A stretch of DNA of 64,000 nt from Pedobacter suwonensis (GCF_900111825.1 NZ_FOJM01000013.1:118133-182132), one strand, 5' to 3'; shown: positions 35,701-44,361, numbered from the stretch's first letter. Made by a program: numbers and translations. Notes: generated from the letters alone by a model not told the origin.

Positions 35701-36376
35701 AACAGATTATAATACCCTTTATGCTTACCGTTATGGCGGAATGATCAATGGCTACCCATACTTTTTAGATGAAAATGGAAAGTCAACGCTGGATTTTGAT
35801 GTAAATGGCAATCCTATAGTAGCAAGCAGTCGTGATATTAATAATTATGCTGCTTTGGTTGATATGGGTAGTTTAATACCAACCTATAATGGTTCGTTTT
35901 CTCAAAGGATTTCCTATAAGAACTTTGAGCTTAATGCTTTACTTATATTTTCGGGCGGTAATGTAATGAGAAAAGACATTACACCATTAGGCGCTAATGA
36001 TATTTCTGATCTGGATATTACTCAACGTTACAAAAACGGAATTACTCCGGAATTGCCGAGACTTTTCGTGGATTATTCTGAGGCGATGATTAACAGGGCA
36101 TCATCCATCTCCACCATGTGGCAAAAAGCTGATGTGAATGTAGTAAAGGCCGATTATATTAAGCTTAGAACTATTTCTTTAGGGTACAATCTTCCAAAAT
36201 CATTTATTAAAAAGTTTAACATTCCTTCGGCAAAGTTTACTGCACAGGCGAATAATTTATGGTATGCGAGCGCTGCTGGCGATGACATTGATCCGGAATC
36301 ATACTCGCTAAATAGTGGGACAAGAACATTACAAAATCCTAAATCATTTGTATTAGGCATTAACCTAACCTTTTAA
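32771..36376 (+). CDS. SusC/RagA-type TonB-dependent receptor with STN signalling domain
   Basis: A 1201-residue outer-membrane transporter. Signal peptide to about residue 36 (ending NVNAQ), STN secretin-like domain at about 38-108 (YKFFQAPLNTVIAEISKKTS), CarboxypepD_reg-like domain at about 118-195 (LHGMVTDSIGGPLPGASVKLKG), then the plug (ALEGRVAGLVYNKNPNRIG, VLDGLPTETALEDINPYDVESVTVLKDGAAASIYGSR) and the beta-barrel ending in ...GINLTF. The STN domain is the usual link to FecR, fitting the upstream genes. It partners the SusD lipoprotein, which starts five bases downstream. The following metalloprotease and DUF3347 genes argue for peptide or metal-peptide ligands rather than a glycan, but no ligand can be read from the sequence. 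Confidence 0.96.
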   Translation: MTNLYFRFVRTGRSNLLNWLALLCLALFFSLNVNAQNNQYKFFQAPLNTVIAEISKKTSYEFVYDADLVKKAKPITFNLATPDIRTLMDAVTKGQDFTYEISNGRTIVLKNRSEDVSEYTLHGMVTDSIGGPLPGASVKLKGTTRYTMADGNGHFNIGLTDQYNALEISYMGYLSQTQKIDKAAASNILTIRLKPNSSLLADVVVNGFQTISKERSTGAATKINNDKLNENINSDILGALEGRVAGLVYNKNPNRIGADQPVLRGQATFNLLGGSAPLVVLDGLPTETALEDINPYDVESVTVLKDGAAASIYGSRSANGVIVIATKKGNTPLKISLNTDFFIDTKPTFGSMHYASTADIVDFETDVYNKERARYANTETMFAAYGTVANGSIKYYSPLYQLFRDRDAGKVTTDQFNQQLNNLKNTDYYEQYRDNVWQNAFRQRYNLLLSSANSKSNTFASINYDRSAERVIGNHNQKITLYFKNTYNIKKWLSTNIGFNGAYSTSTSTDDSYNYYNTISPRYASIVNPDGSLVYSNYVNLADGIAGSPINGAVAGALLNTPQYKPYRFNILESLNEGLTNANTVALRAFTNVQAKIMEGLSFSSQFQYEMGTTKSEQIYDVNSYKMRAAYNALVAFTPATNAYTFGLPAGGRISQNMQQRNSYTFRNQLSFDKSFDEGKHSIAAIVGTEMRQTFLPIGMNDIRYGYDPVTLTSTVINNATVSQTGLPSYIFGRNLTLGIAGRSFQETKHRNLSYFSNASYTYLNRYNVTGSLRIDQADFFGADPEFKYRPLWSVGLGWNASNEKFIESLGWINLLKLRATYGVNGNQNTETTKFLTARRVNDNLFTSLQYLNIIGLPNPKLRWEKTETYNLGLDMAFLGNRLRGTIDFYDRKSTDLMVTTDLDPTVGAASLVINNGVLRNKGIEFTVNGDWLKSGDLMLSSTFVLGFNRSKIGKVNRALSTAANYVGSPSTYYTEGTDYNTLYAYRYGGMINGYPYFLDENGKSTLDFDVNGNPIVASSRDINNYAALVDMGSLIPTYNGSFSQRISYKNFELNALLIFSGGNVMRKDITPLGANDISDLDITQRYKNGITPELPRLFVDYSEAMINRASSISTMWQKADVNVVKADYIKLRTISLGYNLPKSFIKKFNIPSAKFTAQANNLWYASAAGDDIDPESYSLNSGTRTLQNPKSFVLGINLTF

Positions 36377-36380
36377 AATC

Positions 36381-37811
36381 ATGAAAAAAAATATAGCAGT
36401 ACTAGCATCCCTTCTAATTGCTTTTGCAATGTCTGGATGTAAAAAATATACTGATATCACACCGAGGGGATCGCAAATCGTGGAAACAGCTCAAGATTAT
36501 TATGAATTGGTTTCCTATCCTAACAGAGCATATCTGATTTCTAATTTCCAGTATCTTGTCGACGATATGTGGCTAAAGGAATCCAATTTTATTGGAATGA
36601 CCCCCAATATTAATACGGTACATTTCAGTTTTGACGAAAGTGTCGATCGGGTATCGATGATCCCTTCGTCTAATTTCTATGATCGGGCCTATCTGTATAT
36701 TAATCGATGGAATACCATTATATCTTCAGTTGATGCCAGTAAGGGCGATGAAAACATCAAAGCGCTGGCTAAAGCAGAAGCAAAAGCTTTGCGCGCATTC
36801 GATCATTTTCTGCTTGTAAACGTTTATGCCAAAGCATATAATCCAGCTACCGCGGCTACTGATGGTGGAGTTTGTATCATGGATAAATACGATCTGGAGG
36901 CGCAGCCGACTAAATCAACTGTAGCACAGGTTTATGAATTCATTCAAAAAGATATTGATGAAGCCATTCCTTATCTGCAGGCACAACCTGTAGATCCTTA
37001 TCATCCTTCACTGGCCTTTGCCTGGGCATTAAAGGCGAAAATTCATTTATTTAAAAGGGAAATTGCTCAAGCTAAAGCCGCATGCGAAAAATCACTTTCA
37101 TACAATAATCAGACTTTTGATTTAGTAAAATATACGACCACACAAGGTGGACCAACGGTAACACCTATTATCGCGCCCAATAATCCAGAGGTGTTGAGTT
37201 ATCAATATATTCAAGGTTATAATGAAACCAATTTTGGTTTTACCTGGTTAATCAGCCCCGAGCTTAGGGCTTTGTTCGGAAATAATGATGCCCGCTTTAA
37301 TATGTTTTTCAATACAACTAATGCCAGTTTTTTAGATATTGGTTCAAACGCAGCCTATTATAACGTTGCTTATACGCGCTTCTTCTATCCAACAGTTGGT
37401 TTAAAAACTACTGAAGTATATTTAATGCAAGCTGAATGTTTAGCCCGCGAAAATGACTTGGCAGGTGCAATGGCTGTTGTGAATACGCTGAGGGAAAAAC
37501 GTATTCTGTCAGGTACAATTAAATTACCCATACCCGCTACCAGAAAAGAGACTATGGAAATCATTATCAATGAGCGCAGGAAAGAAATGGTTTTAGGTTT
37601 TAACCGCTTTTTTGATTTGAAAAGATTAAATACCGAACCTGAATATGCGAAAACAATTGTACGTACCTATCCTTTGGTAAATAAAACGGTTCCTCAGAAA
37701 ACCTATACGTTACTGCCAAATTCCAGGTTATATGTTATTCCTTTTCCACTGAACATCCTAAAGAAAAACCCAAATCTTACATTAAATACCGACGAAAAAC
37801 TTCCTTTTTAA
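36381..37811 (+). CDS. SusD/RagB-family outer-membrane lipoprotein
   Basis: A 476-residue substrate-binding lid for the adjacent SusC. The signal peptide ends in a lipobox (AFAMSGC, Cys20). SusD-type tetratricopeptide helices follow (RWNTIISSVD, EAKALRAFDHFLLVNVYAKAYN, QKDIDEAIPYL), and the SusD/RagB C-terminal signature appears as YLMQAECLARENDLAGAM and NERRKEMVLGFNRFFDLKR. It is slightly shorter than glycan-binding SusD proteins. The ligand is unknown. Translational coupling to SusC and to the downstream metalloprotease (one-base gap) is likely. Confidence 0.95.
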   Translation: MKKNIAVLASLLIAFAMSGCKKYTDITPRGSQIVETAQDYYELVSYPNRAYLISNFQYLVDDMWLKESNFIGMTPNINTVHFSFDESVDRVSMIPSSNFYDRAYLYINRWNTIISSVDASKGDENIKALAKAEAKALRAFDHFLLVNVYAKAYNPATAATDGGVCIMDKYDLEAQPTKSTVAQVYEFIQKDIDEAIPYLQAQPVDPYHPSLAFAWALKAKIHLFKREIAQAKAACEKSLSYNNQTFDLVKYTTTQGGPTVTPIIAPNNPEVLSYQYIQGYNETNFGFTWLISPELRALFGNNDARFNMFFNTTNASFLDIGSNAAYYNVAYTRFFYPTVGLKTTEVYLMQAECLARENDLAGAMAVVNTLREKRILSGTIKLPIPATRKETMEIIINERRKEMVLGFNRFFDLKRLNTEPEYAKTIVRTYPLVNKTVPQKTYTLLPNSRLYVIPFPLNILKKNPNLTLNTDEKLPF

Positions 37812-37812
37812 A

Positions 37813-40260
37813 ATGAATTTTAAACAAATTATATTTCCGATCGCATGTACGCTCTCCCTTACTGCATTTGGTCAAAAGCCTATGGTTAAAGCAGATAGCG
37901 CAGCTAAAAAAACGCCTTTGGATTATACCAAAGTTATTCCTTCAACTGCTATCGCCCAGAACGGACTTTTTAATGTCCGCCAGGTAGATCAAAAATGGTA
38001 TTTTGAAGTGCCAGATACTTTACTTGGAAGATACCTGTTGGCCGTAACACGATATGTGACTACTCCGCAAGGTTATGGAAGTTTCGGTGGTGAAAAAGTA
38101 AATGAACAAACCTTATTTTTTCAAAAAGGAAATAATAACAACCTCTTTTTAAAAGGGGTTGTTTACCGTCAGGAAAGTAAAACTGCAGAAGGCCCTATTT
38201 ATCAGGCAGTAATGCAGTCGCAAGAGAGCCCGATTATTGCCAGTTTCGATATCAAAGCTAAAAACCCTTTAACAGGAAACTATGTGATTGACGTTACCGA
38301 CTTTTTTAAAAAGGATGTTGCTGTGGTAGCCATCCCGGCTGAAGAAAAATCGGCAAAGAAACTTAGCGCTTTAGCTGATGACCGTTCTTTTATTGAACGT
38401 ATTTCCTGTTATCCAATAAACACAGAAATCAAAACTACTAAAACCTATGCAACCTCTGGTCCGGGGTTTACTGTAGGTGCAATTACCGGTGCGACCACTT
38501 TAAGGTTAAATACTTCAATTATTCTATTACCGAAAGTACCTATGCGTAAACGTCTTTTTGATGAAAGGGTTGGCTTTTTTGCTAATAAATACATTCTTTT
38601 TGATGAAGATTATCAGCGCACACAAACCAAATACATTGTACAACGCTACCGTTTAGAACCTAAAAAGGAAGACCTGGCAAAATACAAAAAAGGTATTCTG
38701 GTTGAACCCAAAAAGCAAATTGTTTATTACATCGATCCGGCTACGCCAAAAAAATGGCGACCTTATCTTATTGCAGGAATAAACGATTGGCAGAAGGCTT
38801 TTGAGCAGGCTGGCTTTAAAAATGCAATAATAGGTAAGGAATGGCCTGAGGCCGATACCACCATGAGTTTAGAAGATGCACGATTCTCTGTTATCCGTTA
38901 CTATGCATCAGAAACACCGAACGCTTACGGACCACGGATCAGCGATCCACGTAGCGGCGAGATTATGGAGAGCCATGTTGGCTGGTATCATAACGTGATG
39001 AAACTTGTACACAACTGGTACATGATACAAGCTGGTCCGTTGGATAAACGGGCACAGAAAATGCAGTTCGACGATGAGCTTATGGGACAATTGATCCGTT
39101 TTGTTTCTTCGCACGAGCTGGGGCATACTTTGGGACTTCGGCATAACATGGGCGCCAGCAGCCAAACGCCAGTTGAAAAATTACGGGATAAAGCCTGGGT
39201 AGAGAAAAACGGACATACGGTTTCCATAATGGATTATGCACGTTTTAATTATGTAGCGCAGCCTGAAGACCATATTGGGCCTAAAGGCATTTATCCGAGA
39301 ATTGGCGCATATGACGAATGGGCAATCAACTGGGGCTATCGCTATTTTGATCGCGAAAAGGATGAATTTGCCGAAGAAAAACTACTTAGTAAAATGACGA
39401 CCGATACGCTGACTAAAAACCCAAGATTATGGTTCGGCGGAGAAGGAAAGGATGAAGATCCGAGGAGTCAGTCTGAAGATTTAGGTGATGATGCTGTTGC
39501 CGCAAGCGATTATGGTATAAAAAACCTTAAACGCGTGGTTGCTAATCTGAAACAGTGGACTTATGAGTCTGGCGATCAATATGATAATTTAGCGGAATTG
39601 CACAAGGGAGTTGTTGCCCAGTATAGCCGCTACCTTTACCATGTGCTCAAAAGCGTGGGCAACCGATACGTAACCAAAAGAAGCGTGGATGAAAAAGGTG
39701 TGGTATATGCAGAAATCCCAAAGCAAAAGGTTAAAAATGCGGTTGACTATGTTGGTCGCCAGGTATTCGACGCTCCACTATGGTTATATCCGAAAGAAAT
39801 TTCAGATTATATCAACCTGAAGCCTATGGAAGATATTTCCGATCAGCAAACGCAGATGTTGAATATTTTCTTAAGTCAGGGTTTATTGTTCAACCTGAGT
39901 CAGAAAGCTTTAAATGCAAAAGATCCTTATCCGGTAAGCGAGTTTCTAAATGATCTGCTGCCGTTGGTATGGAAAAAGGAATCCAATCAACCCTTACAGG
40001 ATTTCTACTTAAGAAGCCTGCAGCGTTCCTATCTGGAAAAGGTGGGCATGTTGATTAATCCAAAAGATGTTGCAGATGGCAAGATGATGAGCAGTGCACA
40101 ACGTAGTGATGTAAGGCTCGAAGCCATTGCGCATATTCATGCAATCAGAAAAAAAATTACCGCGTTAATGCCACAGGCTACAGGGATTGAAGCAACCCAT
40201 CTGGCAGATATGCAAACAGAAGCAGATAAAATTATCAAAAAAACAACATTAAACCCTTAA
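37813..40260 (+). CDS. Large exported zinc metalloprotease (DUF5117/DUF5118-type)
   Basis: An 815-residue exported protein with signal peptide MNFKQIIFPIACTLSLTAFG. N-terminal regions (about 45-100 and 100-310) match the DUF5118 and DUF5117 layout seen in Bacteroidota metalloproteases, with KVIPSTAIAQNGLFNVRQVDQKW and YYIDPATPKKWRPYLIAGINDW. The catalytic site is a metzincin-like HExxHxxGLRH: His434, Glu435, His438 and His444 in SSHELGHTLGLRHN, followed by an SIMDYARF met-turn-like motif. It lies one base after SusD and one base before the DUF3347 gene, so protein or peptide degradation is tied to SusCD import. Specific substrate unknown. Confidence 0.9.
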   Translation: MNFKQIIFPIACTLSLTAFGQKPMVKADSAAKKTPLDYTKVIPSTAIAQNGLFNVRQVDQKWYFEVPDTLLGRYLLAVTRYVTTPQGYGSFGGEKVNEQTLFFQKGNNNNLFLKGVVYRQESKTAEGPIYQAVMQSQESPIIASFDIKAKNPLTGNYVIDVTDFFKKDVAVVAIPAEEKSAKKLSALADDRSFIERISCYPINTEIKTTKTYATSGPGFTVGAITGATTLRLNTSIILLPKVPMRKRLFDERVGFFANKYILFDEDYQRTQTKYIVQRYRLEPKKEDLAKYKKGILVEPKKQIVYYIDPATPKKWRPYLIAGINDWQKAFEQAGFKNAIIGKEWPEADTTMSLEDARFSVIRYYASETPNAYGPRISDPRSGEIMESHVGWYHNVMKLVHNWYMIQAGPLDKRAQKMQFDDELMGQLIRFVSSHELGHTLGLRHNMGASSQTPVEKLRDKAWVEKNGHTVSIMDYARFNYVAQPEDHIGPKGIYPRIGAYDEWAINWGYRYFDREKDEFAEEKLLSKMTTDTLTKNPRLWFGGEGKDEDPRSQSEDLGDDAVAASDYGIKNLKRVVANLKQWTYESGDQYDNLAELHKGVVAQYSRYLYHVLKSVGNRYVTKRSVDEKGVVYAEIPKQKVKNAVDYVGRQVFDAPLWLYPKEISDYINLKPMEDISDQQTQMLNIFLSQGLLFNLSQKALNAKDPYPVSEFLNDLLPLVWKKESNQPLQDFYLRSLQRSYLEKVGMLINPKDVADGKMMSSAQRSDVRLEAIAHIHAIRKKITALMPQATGIEATHLADMQTEADKIIKKTTLNP

Positions 40261-40261
40261 T

Positions 40262-40795
40262 ATGAAAAAATATACATTAGCCGCGGTTATGGTAGTAACT
40301 GGCTTGATTTTTAACGCAAAAGCACAGGTGAAAACGTCTTCGCAGGAAGTAACACCCGAATTGGTGAAGCAAAGGGAAACACAAAAAAATACTATCATTG
40401 CCAGTTACTTAGCTATAAAGGACGGTTTGGTGATTTCCGACGCCAAAAAAACGGCTGGTTCCGCTACTGAATTTTCAGCAGCACTTGGTCAGTTCAAATT
40501 TAAAAAGCTCACTTTGCAGCAAATGAACGTGGCCACAACTACCCGTATAAGCATTAAAGCATTGGCTGATCAGATCGCTGCGTCTTCGTCGTTGGATGAG
40601 CAGCGAAAAATTATGGAAAAGTTATCTGAACAGCTTTGGGTAATCATTGATAAGTTGAAACCAGAAAATACAACCGTTTACCAGCAGAAATGCCCAATGA
40701 CTGGTGTAACCTGGGTAAGTAACGACAAGAAAATTGAAAATCCTTATTACCCAAAAAATATGCTAACCTGCGGGGAAGTAATAGGGGAGAAATAA
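40262..40795 (+). CDS. Exported DUF3347 protein with metal-binding-like C-terminus
   Basis: A 177-residue exported protein with signal peptide ending NAKAQ. The central part is helical (TIIASYLAIKDGLVISDAKKT, then AATTRISIKALADQIAAS-type heptads) as in DUF3347. The C-terminus holds the family motif QQKCPMTGVTWVSNDKKI, NPYYPKN and MLTCGEV, with two Cys, a Met and a His-free CPM that recall the metal-contact tail of CusB-type proteins. Copper or another soft metal is a reasonable guess from the family. As the last gene of the operon, it may handle a metal released when the metalloprotease degrades its substrate; this is inference. A terminator follows. Confidence 0.85.
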   Translation: MKKYTLAAVMVVTGLIFNAKAQVKTSSQEVTPELVKQRETQKNTIIASYLAIKDGLVISDAKKTAGSATEFSAALGQFKFKKLTLQQMNVATTTRISIKALADQIAASSSLDEQRKIMEKLSEQLWVIIDKLKPENTTVYQQKCPMTGVTWVSNDKKIENPYYPKNMLTCGEVIGEK

Positions 40796-40821
40796 AAAGA
40801 CAATTTAGTTAGTCAATGACG

Positions 40822-40856
40822 GCTGTGGGATAACGGAGGTTTCCCGCAGCTTTTTT
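40822..40856 (+). terminator. Terminator of the sigma-FecR-SusCD-protease operon
   Basis: Stem GCTGTGGGA / TCCCGCAGC (one G-U pair) with an 11-base loop and six T, 27 bases after the DUF3347 stop. Confidence 0.85.
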
Positions 40857-40971
40857 ATTAAAAAGGTAATCATTATTAATTCTAGCAGACCAAAAACCGG
40901 TTATTTCCTTTCACGCAGATTTAAATATAATGTTGAACCAGATTTTACCGCTATTTTTGTAATTTGTGGTC

Positions 40972-41559
40972 ATGATCACTGATCACTTTGCCGATGCAAC
41001 TAACTTTTTAGCTTTTGTCTCATCTCTTTCCCCTCTCGAAAGCGAAGCAAACGAAAGTATGCGATCAAAACTTTATCAAAAGAAATATCGTAAAGGAGAG
41101 CTGATCCTCGAAACCGGGACGGTATGTAAGCGGATCTACTTTATAGACAGCGGCTTGGTTAAAACTTTCTTTTATACCGATACCCGGGAATTTATTATGC
41201 GCTTTTTCGCAGAAGGAAGTATGTTTACGGTTCTTGACAGTTTTTTAGCTCAACGGCCTTCTGCCTATGCTGTACAAGCGCTTGAAGATACTGATATTAC
41301 CTGTCTCAATTACGATGACCTGGAAATGCTTTGCAAGCGGTATCATTCCATGGAAACCTTTTACCGGAAACTTCTCGCACTTGCTGCGGTGAATATGATG
41401 GAAAGAATTGGCGGTACGCTTGAAGAAAAAGCTCAGATCGCTTACCATAAATTTCTTCAAGCACACGGACCACTTTTGCAACGCATCAGTCTGGCCGATC
41501 TGGCTTCTTACCTCGGTATTACACAGGTATCGTTAAGCAGAATCAGGGCTATGAAATAG
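40972..41559 (+). CDS. Crp/Fnr-family transcription regulator
   Basis: A 195-residue regulator with an N-terminal cyclic-nucleotide-binding-fold domain (YQKKYRKGELILETGTVCKRIYF, DSGLVKTFFY, FAEGSMFTVLDSFL) and a C-terminal winged helix (ISLADLASYLGITQVSLSRIR). It lacks the Arg-Ser phosphate cassette that binds cAMP in CRP, as is usual for the Bacteroidota Crp/Fnr group, so the ligand is unknown. A GTG two codons upstream is an alternative start, and a -7 match TATTTTTG lies at 40952-40959. It precedes an HXXEE membrane protein gene by 65 bases, which may be its target. Confidence 0.92.
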   Translation: MITDHFADATNFLAFVSSLSPLESEANESMRSKLYQKKYRKGELILETGTVCKRIYFIDSGLVKTFFYTDTREFIMRFFAEGSMFTVLDSFLAQRPSAYAVQALEDTDITCLNYDDLEMLCKRYHSMETFYRKLLALAAVNMMERIGGTLEEKAQIAYHKFLQAHGPLLQRISLADLASYLGITQVSLSRIRAMK

Positions 41560-41624
41560 TTTTTATCATATGATAAATGCAGGGGCGTGACAGGGTTGTA
41601 CTTTCGGGTTAAAATTCATCTGTT

Positions 41625-42278
41625 ATGAAAAAACCGTTATCATTTTCCCAAAAGTTAAGCTTTATGGCAGCCTGTACTTTTACGGTTGTAGCACCCATTA
41701 TAGGATACCTTGCTATCGGGCTTCCACCTGTTATCATTGTAGGAGGCTCAGCACTTGTTGGCCTGTGCTGCTGGTATTTTACCTATCTGAAAAAGCCGGT
41801 AGAACCCAACATTATCCTACCGCTTTTTATCCTTACCGTTGCTGCTTTACAGATTCACATTGTTGAGGAATACCTCATGGGCTTTGCGCCGGCCATGAGC
41901 AGGCTATTTGGTATTCCATGGAGCGAAAGGAGTTTTTTGATGGTGTTTGCGCTAATCGGTCCGGTTATTTATACCCTTACTTCACTTGGGCTGTATTATA
42001 AAGTACCGATTGCCGGATTTGTAGCCTGGTTTATATTTATCGGTCCGGGTGTAGCAGAATTTACCCATTTTATTTTTCCGCTGATTGCCCCTGAATTGCT
42101 TCCAAATGATCCGCATTCATTAACAGCATCAATTAAAGGTACCACGATCCCGATGATGCCCAATTTTTATGTTAAAACCACGGGGCAGTATTACTTTCCG
42201 GGCATGTGGACCGCAATTCTTCCGATGATTCCGGGTTGCCTGGCCATTTACCGTTTACTGATCAGGAAAACGCAATGA
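41625..42278 (+). CDS. HXXEE-domain polytopic membrane protein
   Basis: A 217-residue integral membrane protein with about six helices. The motif HIVEEY near residue 84 (in ALQIHIVEEYLMGFAP) is the HXXEE signature; a second charged motif EFTHFIFP lies near residue 145. The family's function is not established; the buried His and Glu residues might bind a metal. It follows a Crp/Fnr regulator on the same strand. Such regulator-plus-HXXEE pairs are plausible response units, but the signal is unknown. Confidence 0.82.
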   Translation: MKKPLSFSQKLSFMAACTFTVVAPIIGYLAIGLPPVIIVGGSALVGLCCWYFTYLKKPVEPNIILPLFILTVAALQIHIVEEYLMGFAPAMSRLFGIPWSERSFLMVFALIGPVIYTLTSLGLYYKVPIAGFVAWFIFIGPGVAEFTHFIFPLIAPELLPNDPHSLTASIKGTTIPMMPNFYVKTTGQYYFPGMWTAILPMIPGCLAIYRLLIRKTQ

Positions 42279-42375
42279 TTTAAAATCAGCAATATCCGAT
42301 ACCTCCCGGGTTAGGCTAAAAAGTACCTGGAACTGGTTTTGGAAATTGGATACGTTATTGCTTTCTTATTTAGAT

Positions 42376-43266
42376 TTAAACTTCATCCTCCCAGATAACG
42401 TGTGCAATTTTCCATTCGCCTGCCTCTTTCATGAAATGAAAGAACTTATGCCCGCGGCCCTCAAAATAAACGCCGTTTAGCGTCCCATGTTTGCGGTATT
42501 TTGAGTACCGCTGTGCGATATTTCCGATAATCCTGGTTTCTTCATATATTTCGAATTCTTTAAATTGTTGTAATGTACCATCCGTTAATATTTTTCTTCG
42601 TGGTTCAATAAAAGATTCCAGCCCGTAGACATCTGCATGGATAGCAGATTTCCTGATGATGCTTGCAGAAGTAGTGCATAGCTGATAAACCGGTGCAAAA
42701 TCAGGTTCATTCAAAGTATTATCAAATAGTTTAAAAAACGAACGGGTAATTTTGCCGATCTGTATCTCATCTGTGCTTAAAGCATATTGCAACATCGTTT
42801 TTCCTGCAATGTCCACCTGGCGCTCATATTTAAATTTCAATTTTTCCAGTAGCTTTACTGAGCGGCTGTTTCGAACTGTTGTAATGGCCAGTATTTTATT
42901 TGTCAGAATCGAATCCGGAAGCATATCGAGTACGGCGCTTGTAGCTTCATAGGCATATCCGACTCCTGTATGGCCCGGTAAAAAAGCAAAACCAATATCA
43001 TAATATTCCAGATCGTCTCTTTTAATAAGTGTGATAATTCCCAGCGGGAGATCATTTGCCTTCAGTTTAACTACCCAATATTTGACTAAGGGATTAGCTA
43101 TGATCTTTTCAACATAGGCCAGCGCATCTTCATCTGTCTTTATCTTCCTGTCGCCAATAAATTCCAGCCAGCCTGCAGAATTAACCAGCTGAAAGATAAA
43201 TGAATGGTCATGTGTCTCCAGTTCACGCAATATCAGCCTGTCTGTTAAAATTTCTTTTTTGATCAT
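42376..43266 (-). CDS. GNAT N-acetyltransferase fused to an NTF2-like domain
   Basis: A 296-residue soluble protein with two domains. Residues 1-165 form a RimJ/RimL-type GNAT acetyltransferase (ILTDRLILRELETHDHSFIFQL, YDIGFAFLPGHTGVGYAYEAT with the acetyl-CoA loop, TVRNSRSVKLLEKLKFKYER). Residues 175-296 form an NTF2-like/SnoaL-type fold (FFKLFDNTLNEPDFAPVYQL, VYFEGRGHKFFHFMKEAGEWKIAHVIWEDE). Such a fusion is uncommon; the second half may bind a small substrate or dimerise the enzyme. A natural substrate cannot be deduced. It is monocistronic. Confidence 0.85.
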   Translation of the reverse strand: MIKKEILTDRLILRELETHDHSFIFQLVNSAGWLEFIGDRKIKTDEDALAYVEKIIANPLVKYWVVKLKANDLPLGIITLIKRDDLEYYDIGFAFLPGHTGVGYAYEATSAVLDMLPDSILTNKILAITTVRNSRSVKLLEKLKFKYERQVDIAGKTMLQYALSTDEIQIGKITRSFFKLFDNTLNEPDFAPVYQLCTTSASIIRKSAIHADVYGLESFIEPRRKILTDGTLQQFKEFEIYEETRIIGNIAQRYSKYRKHGTLNGVYFEGRGHKFFHFMKEAGEWKIAHVIWEDEV

Positions 43267-43419
43267 GATAAGTCTCTTAAGATAAATATAGGTTATTAAT
43301 TTTTAATCAATTATAAATAACAGGCTGTGGGCTTAAGCAACCTGGATCTTACGCATATTATTCATTTTACTGAACTATTTATGTCCGGCGCTGTTGTTAT
43401 TTAAAATAAAATCAATGTT

Positions 43420-43563
43420 ATGGCAGACCCTAAAGAAAAGGAATTGCAACCACAGGAGGAAAATGTGGAGCAGCAGGATAAAACCGATCAGGATTCAAAC
43501 TGGAACGAACACCACCGTGTTGATGAAGAAGGAAATGAACTAGAACCTGATGATATTAAATAA
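43420..43563 (+). CDS. Small acidic hydrophilic protein (47 residues)
   Basis: This short gene encodes a strongly acidic, Gln- and Glu-rich peptide (MADPKEKELQPQEENVEQQ at the start, HHRVDEEGNELEPDDIK at the end) with no hydrophobic segment. It has a proper ATG and TAA, a leader that contains AAAATCA-type spacing, and a stop only seven bases before the DJ-1/PfpI start, so the two are likely co-transcribed. The composition is that of an intrinsically disordered stress-type protein. I know of no assigned function. Confidence 0.65.
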   Translation: MADPKEKELQPQEENVEQQDKTDQDSNWNEHHRVDEEGNELEPDDIK

Positions 43564-43570
43564 GACTTTT

Positions 43571-44269
43571 ATGAAGAAGATATTGATGGTATTAACATCA
43601 CATAGCGGGATGGAAAATACTGATGGAAAAACAGGTGTTTGGTTGGGGGAGTTTACAGATCCCTATTATGAGTTTATAGATGCAGGTTATCAGGTAACTT
43701 TAGCCAGTCCGAAAGGAGGGAGGCCTCCTGTAGATCCGATGAGTGAATTAACTGAACATGTAACCGGCGCTAACCGTAGGTACAATGACGATGAGGCAGC
43801 GAAAGCGGCCTTTTCACACACCCAGGTTTTAGATCAGATCAGGTCTGATGATTACGATGCGGTGTTCTATCCCGGAGGCCATGGCCCAATATGGGATCTT
43901 GCAAAAGACAATAACAGCGGAATTTTAATCCTGGATTTCCTGGATGCTGGTAAACCGGTTGCTGCAGTATGTCATGGACCAGCAGCATTGATCAGTGCTG
44001 AAATGCAACGTCCGGGTTTTTTAAAAGGAAAAATCATCTCTGCTTTCAGTAATGCCGAGGAAACTTTGGTGGGCCGAAGTGGTAATGTTCCCTATCTGCT
44101 TCAAACCAGACTGGAAGAGTTTGGTGCAGCGGTGAAAACAGCGCTTGTGCCATTTTTATCCCATGTGGAAAAGGATGGTTTACTTATTACCGGTCAAAAT
44201 CCCTTGTCAGCTGGTCCGGTGGCGAAAGCACTTATCGATATGTTAAATCAGACCGAAAAAGGAGAGTAA
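43571..44269 (+). CDS. DJ-1/PfpI superfamily protein (Hsp31/YajL-like type 1 glutamine amidotransferase fold)
   Basis: A 232-residue protein with the nucleophile elbow AAVCHGPAAL (Cys), the upstream acidic motif WLGEF(T)DPYYEF and YPGGHGPIWDL as in class III Hsp31-like members of the family. These proteins act as glyoxalase III, deglycase or holding chaperone, depending on the member. The start at ATG 43571 is chosen because upstream in-frame codons lie inside the preceding small gene. Its partner is the 47-residue acidic protein, suggesting a stress-response pair. Confidence 0.9.
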   Translation: MKKILMVLTSHSGMENTDGKTGVWLGEFTDPYYEFIDAGYQVTLASPKGGRPPVDPMSELTEHVTGANRRYNDDEAAKAAFSHTQVLDQIRSDDYDAVFYPGGHGPIWDLAKDNNSGILILDFLDAGKPVAAVCHGPAALISAEMQRPGFLKGKIISAFSNAEETLVGRSGNVPYLLQTRLEEFGAAVKTALVPFLSHVEKDGLLITGQNPLSAGPVAKALIDMLNQTEKGE

Positions 44270-44361
44270 TTAGTTGAATTATATCAGTTATATTCTTGTA
44301 ACATGCAGTCCGAACCTTTAATAAGGTTGGGTTCACTTTCGGCTTAATCTGATTAGGTTAA

